Part shown: in pieces, positions 30,355 to 38,251 of the stretch | How positions within the stretch are numbered: position 1 is the stretch's first letter | How the letters are laid out: each line of letters begins with the position of its first letter | NCBI RefSeq assembly: GCF_008123515.1 | Contig: NZ_VSSR01000019.1 | Span: forward strand, 1-64,000 | From: Bradyrhizobium cytisi | Lineage (GTDB): Bacteria; Pseudomonadota; Alphaproteobacteria; Rhizobiales; Xanthobacteraceae | Length of the DNA: 64,000 bases | Reading direction: 5' to 3' | Made by a program: the position numbers and the translations under genes | The notes under the pieces: generated by a model | Database searches by the model: none | Told to the model about the DNA's origin: nothing | The model's input: the letters and a program-made list of their open reading frames with translations, nothing else

Positions 30355-31083
30355 TCAAATCCCCAGATACTTATGCTGTAGATCCGGCTCGGCCATCAGC
30401 TCGTCCGATGTGCCGCTCCACACGGTGTTGCCGCGCTCGATGATGAAGTGGCGGTCGCAGATGCGGGCGAGGTGGTCGACGTTCTTGTCGACGACCAGGA
30501 TCGACTGGCCGCGGCCCTTCAGGAGCGACAGGCAGCTCCAGATTTCTCCGCGGATCAGCGGCGCCAGCCCCTCGGTCGCTTCATCCAGGATCAGGAGCTT
30601 TGGGTTGGTCATCAGCGCGCGGCCGATGGCGAGCATCTGCTGCTCGCCGCCGGAGAGCTGGTTGCCCATGTTGGCGGCGCGCTCGGCAAGGCGCGGGAAC
30701 AGCACGTAGATCGCAGCGAGCGTCCAGGGATTGGCGCTGTTGAAGCGGTCGGCGGCGGCAGCAACCAGGTTTTCGCGCACGGTGAGGTTCGGAAAAATCT
30801 GGCGGCCCTCAGGCACCAGCCCGATGCCGAGCTTGGCGATCCGGTACGACGGTAGCTGCCGGACTTCCGTGCCCGCAAAACGGATGCTGCCGGCGCGTGC
30901 CGGCGTCAGGCCCATGATGGAGCGGATCGTCGTGGTCTTGCCCATGCCGTTGCGGCCCATCAGCGAAACCATCTCGCCCGGCTTGATCGACAGGGACAGG
31001 CCGAACAGCACCTGGCTGAGGCCGTAGCAGGTCTCGATGCTGTCGACGTCGAGCAGCGCGTCAGCCATCCCTTTTTCAGCCAT
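30355..31083 (-). CDS. livF: Liv-type ABC transporter ATPase, LivF-like
   Basis: This is one of two ATPases of a branched-chain amino-acid/aromatic-acid-type importer. The 242-residue protein has Walker A GRNGMGKTT, signature LSGGEQQ, Walker B LLILDEATEGLAP and the H-loop replaced by VDKN (IQSILVVDKNVDHL) as is common in LivF relatives. It overlaps livG by eight bases. The operon livH-M-G-F has no substrate-binding gene of its own; a BoxR-like operator upstream suggests benzoate or a related acid as cargo. Confidence 0.92.
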   Translation of the reverse strand: MAEKGMADALLDVDSIETCYGLSQVLFGLSLSIKPGEMVSLMGRNGMGKTTTIRSIMGLTPARAGSIRFAGTEVRQLPSYRIAKLGIGLVPEGRQIFPNLTVRENLVAAAADRFNSANPWTLAAIYVLFPRLAERAANMGNQLSGGEQQMLAIGRALMTNPKLLILDEATEGLAPLIRGEIWSCLSLLKGRGQSILVVDKNVDHLARICDRHFIIERGNTVWSGTSDELMAEPDLQHKYLGI

Positions 31084-31843
31084 GGTGCGTCACCACATGC
31101 TGATCGCCGAGATAGGCGCGCTTGACGTCCTCGTTGGCGCGGATCGCGGCCGGGTCGCCGGAGGCAATGACGCGGCCATAGACCAGCACCGAGATGCGGT
31201 CGGCCAGCGCGAACACAGCGGGCATGTCGTGCTCGACCAGCACGATCGAGACCTCTTTGCGCAGCTCCTGGAGCAGCGTCACCATACGCTGGGATTCGGT
31301 GACGCCGAGGCCCGCCATCGGCTCGTCGAGCAGCAGCAGTTTTGGCTTGCTGGCCAGCGCGACCGCAAGCTCGATCTGGCGCCGCTCGCCATGGCTGAGC
31401 CTGCTCACCACGACGTCGGCTCGGTGCAACAGGCCGACGCGGTCGAGCGCGGCATGCGCGGCATCGCGCAGGCCCCTCTCCTTGCGGGCATTGGCGAAGA
31501 AACGGAATGAGTGACCTGCATGCGCCTGCGCCGCCAGCGCGACATTGTCGGCGGCGGTGAAGTCGAGCAGCAGGGAAGTGATCTGGAACGAACGTGCGAG
31601 GCCCAGCGCGCAGCGGCGATAGGCCGGCAGATAGGTGATATCGCGGCCGCCCAACGAGACGCTGCCGGAATGCGGCTCGAGATGCCCGGTGAGCTGGCTG
31701 ATCAGCGTGGTCTTGCCGGCGCCGTTCGGGCCGATGATGGCGTGCAGCTCGCCCGCGGCAACGTCGAGCGAGACGTTATCCGTCGCGGTGATGCCGCCGA
31801 AGCGGCGCACCAGCTTTTCGACGCGGAGCAGCGGTTCAGCCAC
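31076..31843 (-). CDS. livG: Liv-type ABC transporter ATPase, LivG-like
   Basis: The 255-residue protein has Walker A GPNGAGKTT, signature LSHGERRQIE, Walker B LLLLDEPMAGLG and H-loop VEHDM. I choose the GTG at 31843, preceded by GGGAGG at seven bases, which overlaps the livM stop by eight bases; the ATG at 31879 lies deeper inside livM and has no ribosome site. It pairs with LivF in the importer. Confidence 0.92.
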   Translation of the reverse strand: MAEPLLRVEKLVRRFGGITATDNVSLDVAAGELHAIIGPNGAGKTTLISQLTGHLEPHSGSVSLGGRDITYLPAYRRCALGLARSFQITSLLLDFTAADNVALAAQAHAGHSFRFFANARKERGLRDAAHAALDRVGLLHRADVVVSRLSHGERRQIELAVALASKPKLLLLDEPMAGLGVTESQRMVTLLQELRKEVSIVLVEHDMPAVFALADRISVLVYGRVIASGDPAAIRANEDVKRAYLGDQHVVTHHG

Positions 31844-32780
31844 GATTGAGCCTCCCCAGCAGGCCCATGATGCCGCCACGGCCGAACAGCACGATCAGCA
31901 GCAGCAGCGGACCCATGATCAGCGCCCAATATTCGGTGATCTGCGACAGAAACTCTTCCAGCAGCAGATAGACCACAGCGCCCATGACAGGGCCGAACAG
32001 CGTGCCCATGCCGCCCAGGATCACCATCACCATGAGATCGCCGGAGCGGGTCCAGTACATCATAGCCGGGCTGACGAAATCGGTGTTGTTGGCGAGCAGC
32101 GCGCCGGCGAGCCCGCACATGGTGCCGGAGATGACGAAGCAGACGAGCTGGTAGCGCTTGGCGGGAAAGCCGATCGCCTGCATGCGCTGCTCGTTGGAAC
32201 GCAGGCCCTGCACCACGAGGCCGAAGCGCGAATTGACGATGCGCCAGATCAGGAAGATCACCGCGAACAGGCAGGCCAGGCAGAGATAATAGAACTGCGT
32301 CCGGTTCGACAGGTTGATCAGCCCGGAGAAGTCGCTGCGCTTGTAAACGGTCAAGCCGTCGTCGCCGCCATAACGTGCGAGGCCCGAGGCGACGTAATAG
32401 GCCATCTGCGCGAAGGCGAGCGTGATCATGATGAAATAGACGCCGCGGGTACGCAGAGACAGCGCGCCGATCACCAGAGCGTAGATCGCAGACGCCGCGA
32501 GCGCGACCGGAAACTGGATGAAGCCGGAGCCTGTGCCTTCCTGCGCCAGCATGCCGACGGCGTAGCCGCCTATGCCGAGATAGACAGCGTGGCCAAAACT
32601 CATCATGCCGCCAAACCCCATGATGAGGTTGAGGCTTGCCGCCGCTAGCGCCAGGATGACGATGCGGGTGAACAGCGTCATGATGAAGATGTTGCCGGAC
32701 AGGTACGAATAGAGCGGCAGCAGCAAGAGGCCCGCCAGCATCAGGGCCGTGACGGCCTTGCTCACAGTAAAAGCCTTCAT
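31836..32780 (-). CDS. livM: Liv-type ABC transporter permease, LivM-like
   Basis: The 314-residue protein has about eight membrane segments and the LivM signature GMMSFGHAVYLGIGGYAVGM and the coupling loop VVQGLRSNEQRMQAIGFPAKRYQL. It overlaps livH by four bases and livG by eight, showing a single mRNA. Confidence 0.93.
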   Translation of the reverse strand: MKAFTVSKAVTALMLAGLLLLPLYSYLSGNIFIMTLFTRIVILALAAASLNLIMGFGGMMSFGHAVYLGIGGYAVGMLAQEGTGSGFIQFPVALAASAIYALVIGALSLRTRGVYFIMITLAFAQMAYYVASGLARYGGDDGLTVYKRSDFSGLINLSNRTQFYYLCLACLFAVIFLIWRIVNSRFGLVVQGLRSNEQRMQAIGFPAKRYQLVCFVISGTMCGLAGALLANNTDFVSPAMMYWTRSGDLMVMVILGGMGTLFGPVMGAVVYLLLEEFLSQITEYWALIMGPLLLLIVLFGRGGIMGLLGRLNRG

Positions 32781-33697
32781 CGACGGTTGGCCGGGAACAG
32801 CCCCTCCGGCCGCACCACCAGCACGATCGCCATCAGCAGGTAAATCAGCATGGACGACAGCGCGGGCGCGGCGGTGGAGGCAGCGGCGCCACTCAGCACC
32901 TGCCGCAGCAGATTGGGTAGGAAGGCGCGGCCGAGCGTGTCGATCATGCCGACGAAAATCGCAGCGAGGAACGCGCCGCGGATCGAGCCGATGCCGCCGA
33001 TCACGATGATGACGAAGGCGAGGATGAGGATGTTCTCACCCATGCCGATCTGCACGGTGAGGATCGGCGCCTGCATCATGCCGGCCAACCCCGCGAGCGC
33101 GGCACCGAGCCCGAACACCAGCGTGTAGAGCAGCTTGATGTTGATGCCGAGCGCGCCGATCATCTCGCGGTTGGAGGCGCCGGCACGGATCAGCATGCCG
33201 ATGCGGGTGCGCATCACGCCGAGATAGAGCAGCAGCGCCACCAGCAGCGCGACGACGATGATGGCGAGGCGGTACGCCGGATAGTGGATGCCGGGCAGGA
33301 TCGGCACCGGCACCGTGAGCCAGGCCGGCAGCGGCAGCGCGAGGCCCGCCGGGCCCCAGATCAGCCGCACGGCTTCATTGAAGAACAGGATCAGGCCGAA
33401 GGTCGCGAGCACGTGGTCGAGATGATCGCGCCCATAGAGATGCCGCAGCGCACTTATCTCAAGCACGATGCCGAGCACAAGAGTCGCGCCTAACGCCAGC
33501 AGCGCGCCGAGCAGGAAGCTGCCGGACCACGCCGCGAAGGTCGCAGCGAAATAGGCTCCCATCATGTAGAGCGAACCGTGCGCGAGGTTGACGAGATCCA
33601 TGATCCCGAACACCAGCGTCAGGCCGGCGGCGAGCAGAAACAGCAGCAGGCCGAACTGCAATCCGTTCAAGAATTGTTCGACGACGAGCAGCATCAA
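32777..33697 (-). CDS. livH: Liv-type ABC transporter permease, LivH-like
   Basis: The 306-residue protein has about eight membrane segments with the family marks GLTLVFGIMDLVNLAHGSLYMMGAY and RAGASNREMIGALGINIKLLYTLVFGLGAALAGLAG. It is the first gene of this operon. Either of two adjacent ATG codons can start it. A BoxR-like palindrome lies about 140 bases upstream. Confidence 0.93.
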   Translation of the reverse strand: MMLLVVEQFLNGLQFGLLLFLLAAGLTLVFGIMDLVNLAHGSLYMMGAYFAATFAAWSGSFLLGALLALGATLVLGIVLEISALRHLYGRDHLDHVLATFGLILFFNEAVRLIWGPAGLALPLPAWLTVPVPILPGIHYPAYRLAIIVVALLVALLLYLGVMRTRIGMLIRAGASNREMIGALGINIKLLYTLVFGLGAALAGLAGMMQAPILTVQIGMGENILILAFVIIVIGGIGSIRGAFLAAIFVGMIDTLGRAFLPNLLRQVLSGAAASTAAPALSSMLIYLLMAIVLVVRPEGLFPANRR

Positions 33698-33836
33698 AAC
33701 TCTTTCAGGCGCATACGGACGCGCGCCGATGTTCGAACACAGTCGCCATCAGTGAAAGAGCTCCCCCTGCCTCTACAAGGCCGAAAAATGGGTAATGGCA
33801 GTATCGTTCCGAGGCAAGAGCGATTCCGCGCCAGAC

Positions 33837-33852
33837 ATGCACTTTGTTGCAT
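33837..33852. promoter_or_regulatory. Candidate BoxR operator before the liv operon
   Basis: ATGCAC-TTTG-TTGCAT is a 6-4-6 palindrome with one mismatch, matching the sites before boxC. It is directly followed by two GCATGC hexamers at 33849-33854 and 33859-33864. The surrounding 303-base gap (33698-34000) shows no gene. Confidence 0.6.
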
Positions 33853-34000
33853 GCCGGTGCATGCGATCAAAATCAGGCCGTGCAAAACCGGCCCTGCAAG
33901 AAGACTGCCGCGCAGGGTGGGTCAGCCTGCCGCACCCAAACGATCACCCTCCCGCCGTTGCCGGAGAGAGGGTGTGCCGCTTGTCGGAATGGAGATACGT

Positions 34001-34219
34001 CTAGTGCGACGTGATCTGGTGGGGGAGATCATCCGGCTCGTTGAGCTCGCTGTTGGCCGTCGAGGCCTCCAGCGCCGCCATCCGGAACAGATAGGCCAGC
34101 GTCGCCAACCCGGTGTCTTCGGCCATCTGCGCCAGCTCGAGCGCCATGTCGGACATGTAGCCGAGATTCTCGTCCTTGATTTGCGCCATGATCTGGCTGT
34201 CTCGCATCATGTTCGACAT
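34001..34219 (-). CDS. 72-residue protein following bjaI
   Basis: The protein reads MSNMMRDSQIMAQIKDEN..., is mostly helical, rich in Met and acidic residues, lacks Cys and Trp, and has one amphipathic segment TGLATLAYLFRMAALEAS near 37-54. I do not recognise a family. Its ATG lies one base after the bjaI stop, so it is almost surely translated with the autoinducer synthase and should follow the same quorum control. A longer open frame overlaps bjaI in another phase and is discounted. It may be a regulator or partner of the quorum-sensing system; this is inference from position only. Confidence 0.7.
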   Translation of the reverse strand: MSNMMRDSQIMAQIKDENLGYMSDMALELAQMAEDTGLATLAYLFRMAALEASTANSELNEPDDLPHQITSH

Positions 34220-34220
34220 C

Positions 34221-34880
34221 TCAGGCGCTCTTTCGTTGCGCGGCGGTGCGGCCGCAGAGGTTGGCGTGGGCGACGGCATCCAGACGCGGGCCGTCCTGAC
34301 GCACGACCGAAGCCATGCCGACACGATCATGCAGGGAATCGACCGTCTCCTGACGAACGTCGATGGTGGCCGCCATGGTCCAGGCTTTCTCCACGAGCTC
34401 CGGCAGACCAAGCGGGGTGACGACGAAGCCGGCCTCATGGAAGCGCGGCAACCACCACGTCTCCATGATCGCGCTGACCTGCGCGATGCCCTGGCTGAGG
34501 CAAAACTCCTGCACCGCTGCCATGAGTTGCAGATTAAGAGCTCCGTCGCGGCGGTCGCGTACGACGAAATAGCGCGACCATTCCCAGACCAGCGGATCCG
34601 CAGGGCAGCCGCGAATAGCCGCCAGATGCGGGAAGACCTCGCTCATCATCGAGGGCTTGGTCGTCGGGTAGAGCCGGTGGCCGCCAACGACGCGGCGCCC
34701 CTCGAGCGCAAGCAGATAGACGGTGTCCTCGTTGTCGTAGGAGTCGATCTCGCGGCAATCCGGTTTGCGCAGCGTTTCCCAGTGCCGCTCTTCGACAAAG
34801 ATGTCGTGACGTAGCCGGAAATGCTGCTCGATAACGTCTTCGTAAAGGTGGCGATTTAGCGCGGTAATTGCATGAATCAT
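34221..34880 (-). CDS. bjaI: Acyl-homoserine-lactone synthase, BjaI-like
   Basis: LuxI-family synthases join S-adenosylmethionine and an acyl donor to make a diffusible signal. The 219-residue protein has the invariant LuxI residues R24, F28, W34 (FRLRHDIFVEERHW), the D46/D49 pair and R69 (GGHRL), and is very close to BjaI of Bradyrhizobium, which uses isovaleryl-CoA rather than acyl-ACP. The start at 34880 (MIHAIT) fits the family; an upstream ATG at 34892 with GAGGAAAG nearby would add four residues. A lux box lies 58 bases upstream. Confidence 0.9.
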   Translation of the reverse strand: MIHAITALNRHLYEDVIEQHFRLRHDIFVEERHWETLRKPDCREIDSYDNEDTVYLLALEGRRVVGGHRLYPTTKPSMMSEVFPHLAAIRGCPADPLVWEWSRYFVVRDRRDGALNLQLMAAVQEFCLSQGIAQVSAIMETWWLPRFHEAGFVVTPLGLPELVEKAWTMAATIDVRQETVDSLHDRVGMASVVRQDGPRLDAVAHANLCGRTAAQRKSA

Positions 34881-34937
34881 GAAAGCCCCCATCTTTCCTC
34901 AATGGGGGGCAGCCTCTGCGAAAAGAGGCCGGCTCGG

Positions 34938-34957
34938 TATTGGGAAATTTCCCAGTA
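34938..34957. promoter_or_regulatory. lux box between bjaR and bjaI
   Basis: TATTGGGAAATTTCCCAGTA is a 20-base palindrome with one mismatched pair, the size and symmetry of a LuxR-family operator. It lies six bases after the bjaR stop and 58 bases before bjaI, so it should give positive feedback on bjaI. Confidence 0.85.
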
Positions 34958-34963
34958 TGTCGC

Positions 34964-35692
34964 TTAGGGACTGATGATCTTGTGGCGGATTGCCAACGCA
35001 ACCGCATGCGTACGGTTGACCGCTCCCAGTTTGCGCGCGGCGGTTGCAAGATGCTCCTCGGCGGTGCGCTGCGTAATGTGCAGGATCTCGCCGATCTCCC
35101 AGGCCGACTTGCCTTGCGAGGCCCAGACGATCACCTCGCGCTCGCGCGGGGTGAGGCGCGTCAACTGATGCGGCGCCGGATCGAGCAGTCGGCGAATATG
35201 ATCGAAGCCATACATCGCCATCAGGTGCAGGGCCGGCTTGCTGCGGGCATTGAGATCGAGATGGATGCCGCCAAGCGAGACGGCCGCCTCATATCCGGTC
35301 AGCCCGTGAATCGGGACGATGAAGCCGCGCGACATGCGAAAATCGGTGGCGCGGTTCATGACCTCCGCCGCACCCGGATCGAGCTCGGCATTGTAAGGCG
35401 CTTCGGACCACTCAAACGGGTTGACCGATTGCCGGCACATCCGCACCACCGGGTCAACGCGGTCATAATTGTTCTCGGTGTACAGGCTGAACCATGCCGC
35501 CGGCCAGCGCTTGGCGAGCACCATCTGCGCGAACCGCTGGTCGGGATTCGGCAACCCCGTCACGATAATGGTTTCGAAGCCAAAGCGTCCGAAGGCCCCT
35601 TCGAGCGCATTCATTGCGTCCGGAACCCTACGATAGGCTTGCAGCCCTTCGATGAAGTCCAGCGCTTCCCGGCCATAGTCGACGGCGGACAT
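34964..35692 (-). CDS. bjaR: LuxR-family quorum-sensing regulator, BjaR-like
   Basis: The 242-residue protein has an autoinducer-binding domain with the conserved W67, Y71, D80, P81 and W95 pocket residues (WFSLYTENNYDRVDP) and a GerE-type helix-turn-helix at about 176-235 (LTPREREVIVWASQGKSAWEIGEIL). It lies upstream of bjaI on the same strand, the layout of the Bradyrhizobium pair. The start at 35692 (MSAVDYGREALDF) is the family start; the frame is open 19 codons further. Confidence 0.9.
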   Translation of the reverse strand: MSAVDYGREALDFIEGLQAYRRVPDAMNALEGAFGRFGFETIIVTGLPNPDQRFAQMVLAKRWPAAWFSLYTENNYDRVDPVVRMCRQSVNPFEWSEAPYNAELDPGAAEVMNRATDFRMSRGFIVPIHGLTGYEAAVSLGGIHLDLNARSKPALHLMAMYGFDHIRRLLDPAPHQLTRLTPREREVIVWASQGKSAWEIGEILHITQRTAEEHLATAARKLGAVNRTHAVALAIRHKIISP

Positions 35693-35859
35693 CGGTGCGT
35701 TCCCTGACCCTCGCCGCTCCGTATAGCACGTCTTTAGGGGCCGCCTCAATTCGCCGCTTCCGTAGTTTCCCGGTGTGCCATTGGCTCTGCAGATTCAATC
35801 TACTTGTGGAGGAAGTGACGTCAAGTTACACCTAAGGCGTCTAGAGCGGGAAAGCCACG

Positions 35860-36036
35860 ATGGAAGACGAGAACATCGCCCTCAACAGCGTGCTCGGCCT
35901 GGAATTGAATCGCGTGTTTTTCGCCGTGCGCGATACGGCAAACAAGCAGAAGATCATCGAGTTCGCGCGCGACGTGCTGCAAGGCGAGCGCGACGAGCTC
36001 GTTGACAGCGCCTCACCGGAAAACCCTGCGGGCTAG
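35860..36036 (+). CDS. Small acidic protein of 58 residues
   Basis: The frame MEDENIALNSVLGLELNRVF... ends in a TAG at 36034. It is strongly acidic with a regular heptad-like hydrophobic pattern (I, L, V, L, L, V, F, V), suggesting a short helical protein. I do not know a function. It is the only sizeable plus-strand frame between bjaR and the LysR gene, and is divergent from bjaR. The rest of the gap (36037-36239) shows nothing clear. Confidence 0.5.
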   Translation: MEDENIALNSVLGLELNRVFFAVRDTANKQKIIEFARDVLQGERDELVDSASPENPAG

Positions 36037-36239
36037 CATGCAGGTCGCAGCAGACGGCGCCGATGCAACCGATCGCGCGACGATGCTTTCAATTTTAGCG
36101 CGCTGCTCTTGGTCGAAACACCCTGACTGCGACGTTACCCGTGCTCCTCCGCCCCCACTAAAGTCACACTTGCCGCTGGATGACATCACCGCTGTCGTGA
36201 GATGATCGCCGCCACGATCGTCTTTCGGATGCCAAGACC

Positions 36240-37178
36240 ATGATGACTCTGCGCCAGGTTGAAGTGATCCGTGCCGTGATGGTGACGGGCACCATTGGCG
36301 GCGCGGCGAAGCTGTTGAACGTGTCGGCGCCGGGGATCAGCCGCCTGGTCAAATACACCGAGCGCTCGCTCGGCATCCGCTTCTTCCAGCGCCAGAACGG
36401 CCGCTACTTCCCGACGCCGGAAGCCGAGAACATTTTCGAGGAGATCAACGGCGTCTACAAGAAGGTCGACGATCTCTCCGAGATCATCTCCAAGATCGGC
36501 CGCGGCGGATTGTCGGAACTGCGGATCGGCTCGGTGCCGAGCATCTCGCAGGTGATGGTGCCGCGCGCGATCGAGCGTGTCCGCCGCCGCTATCCCGATC
36601 TCGGCATCGATATCAACATCCTCAAGCTCGAGGAAGCGATCGACTATCTCATGCTCGGCCGCGGCGAATGCGTGGCGATGAGCTACCGGCTGGAGCATTC
36701 CGGCCTCGACTTCATGCCGCTCGCCTCGGGCGAGCTCTATTGCATCGTGCCGCCCGGCCACGAGCTTGCCGGCCGCAAGCAGGTCTCCGCCGCCGAGATC
36801 ACCCGCTATCCGCTGATCGGCATCGATCCGAACGATCCCTACGGCCGGATCATGGCCGAGATCTTTGCGCGCCACCGCCTCGACTACAACATCACCATCC
36901 GTGCGCGCTTCGGCACCACGGTCTGCGCGCTGGTGAAGGCCGGGCTCGGCATTGCCATCATCGACCAGTTCACGGTGGCCCATGGCGGCTATCCCGGGAT
37001 CGAGCTGCTCAAGATCACCGAGCCGACGCGGTTCGACACCTATATCGCAGTCAAGCGCGGCGCACCGCTGTCGCTCCATGTCGAGTATTTCATCGAGTCG
37101 CTCCGTGCCGAGATGCGCGCGGTCGAGCCGTCCCGAGGCAACGGCAAGGCCACTTCAGGGCGTGGACGGAAGAAATAA
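36240..37178 (+). CDS. LysR-family regulator
   Basis: The 312-residue protein has an N-terminal winged helix (about 2-60, TLRQVEVIRAVMVTGTIGGAAKLLNVSAPGISRLVKYTE) and a LysR substrate-binding domain with GLGIAIIDQF near 240. It precedes and points the same way as the shikimate dehydrogenase, transporter and quiC genes, 132 bases apart, and is likely their regulator, perhaps responding to a shikimate-, quinate- or protocatechuate-type compound. Its stop overlaps a TAACA-CTA-TGTTA palindrome at 37176-37188, a LysR-type T-N11-A site. Two adjacent ATGs are available. Confidence 0.85.
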   Translation: MMTLRQVEVIRAVMVTGTIGGAAKLLNVSAPGISRLVKYTERSLGIRFFQRQNGRYFPTPEAENIFEEINGVYKKVDDLSEIISKIGRGGLSELRIGSVPSISQVMVPRAIERVRRRYPDLGIDINILKLEEAIDYLMLGRGECVAMSYRLEHSGLDFMPLASGELYCIVPPGHELAGRKQVSAAEITRYPLIGIDPNDPYGRIMAEIFARHRLDYNITIRARFGTTVCALVKAGLGIAIIDQFTVAHGGYPGIELLKITEPTRFDTYIAVKRGAPLSLHVEYFIESLRAEMRAVEPSRGNGKATSGRGRKK

Positions 37179-37310
37179 CACTATGTTAGGTTTAACAGAT
37201 AAATGGGTAATTGTGTTAGGCGGAGGAAAGACTATCGTCCCACTTGGAATTGCGCGAATTTCGCGGCTAATGGCCGGAAATGAACGCATCTCACCAGGCG
37301 ATAGTGGATC

Positions 37311-38189
37311 ATGTCAAAGCGCGGACCTGCCGCTTCCAAGAAGCTCCTGACCGGCCTGATCGGCGCGCCGATCGCGCATTCCGCCTCTCCCGCCATGCAT
37401 GAGCGCGCTGCCGAGGCCCTCGGCCTGCGCGGCCATTACCAGCTCATCGAGGTCGCCGGCGCTGACGCGACCGCGCTCGGCATGATGCTGGAGGGCGTGC
37501 GGCGGCTCGGCTTTGCCGGCGTCAACGTGACCTTTCCCTACAAGGAAGCGGTGGTCCCGCTGCTCGACGAGCTGGCGCCGGCTGCGGCCGCCATGGGCGC
37601 GGTCAACACCGTCGTCGTCAAGGACGGTCGCCTGATTGGCCACAACACCGACACGACGGGCTTTGCGCACGCCGTCACGCCGCTGCTGGCGCCCACCGGA
37701 AATGCGGTTGCCGTGATCGGCACCGGCGGCGTCGGCAAGGCGATCGCCTTTGCGCTGGCGAGCCTGAAGGTGGCTGACATCCGCATCTTCGACAGTGAAC
37801 CGGCGCGGGCCGAAAGACTCGCCGCGCTGCTCGCCAAACAGGGTGGCGCCAGGGTAGCCACGAGCGTCGAGGACGCACTCGACGGCGCCACCGGCCTCGT
37901 CAACGGCACGCCGGTCGGCATGCTCCCGAACCGGGAAACGCCAGTCGCGCCGACGCTGCTGCGTGAAAACCTGTGGGTCGCCGACGCCGTCTATTCGCCG
38001 CTGATCACACCCTTGCTGGCCGCGGCGCAGGCCAAGGGCGCGCGGATCATGACCGGGCGCGAGCTTGCGATCTACCAGGCTGCCGACGCCTTCGAACTGT
38101 TTACGGGCCTTGCGCCATCGACCGAGGTCATGGGAGAGGCTTTTGACGCCGTGATGGCCGCGCGCAGCGCCGCCTATCAGGCAGCTTGA
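37311..38189 (+). CDS. Shikimate/quinate dehydrogenase, probably catabolic
   Basis: The 292-residue protein is of the AroE superfamily. It has the substrate-site serines in HSASPAMH, catalytic Lys in NVTFPYKEA and Asp in GHNTDTTGF, and the nucleotide-binding GTGGVGKAIA. After beta-strand 2 it has an acidic residue (IFDSEPARAERL) in place of the NRT-type NADP pocket, which points to NAD+ and hence to breakdown of shikimate or quinate, as in the QsuD group. The context with a transporter and a dehydroshikimate dehydratase supports this. Biosynthetic AroE is presumably elsewhere. Confidence 0.85.
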   Translation: MSKRGPAASKKLLTGLIGAPIAHSASPAMHERAAEALGLRGHYQLIEVAGADATALGMMLEGVRRLGFAGVNVTFPYKEAVVPLLDELAPAAAAMGAVNTVVVKDGRLIGHNTDTTGFAHAVTPLLAPTGNAVAVIGTGGVGKAIAFALASLKVADIRIFDSEPARAERLAALLAKQGGARVATSVEDALDGATGLVNGTPVGMLPNRETPVAPTLLRENLWVADAVYSPLITPLLAAAQAKGARIMTGRELAIYQAADAFELFTGLAPSTEVMGEAFDAVMAARSAAYQAA

Positions 38190-38251
38190 GGCGAAGCGGC
38201 CGGACACAAGGCCGCGGGCAACATCAAAATCAATAAATGGGAGGAGAGACC

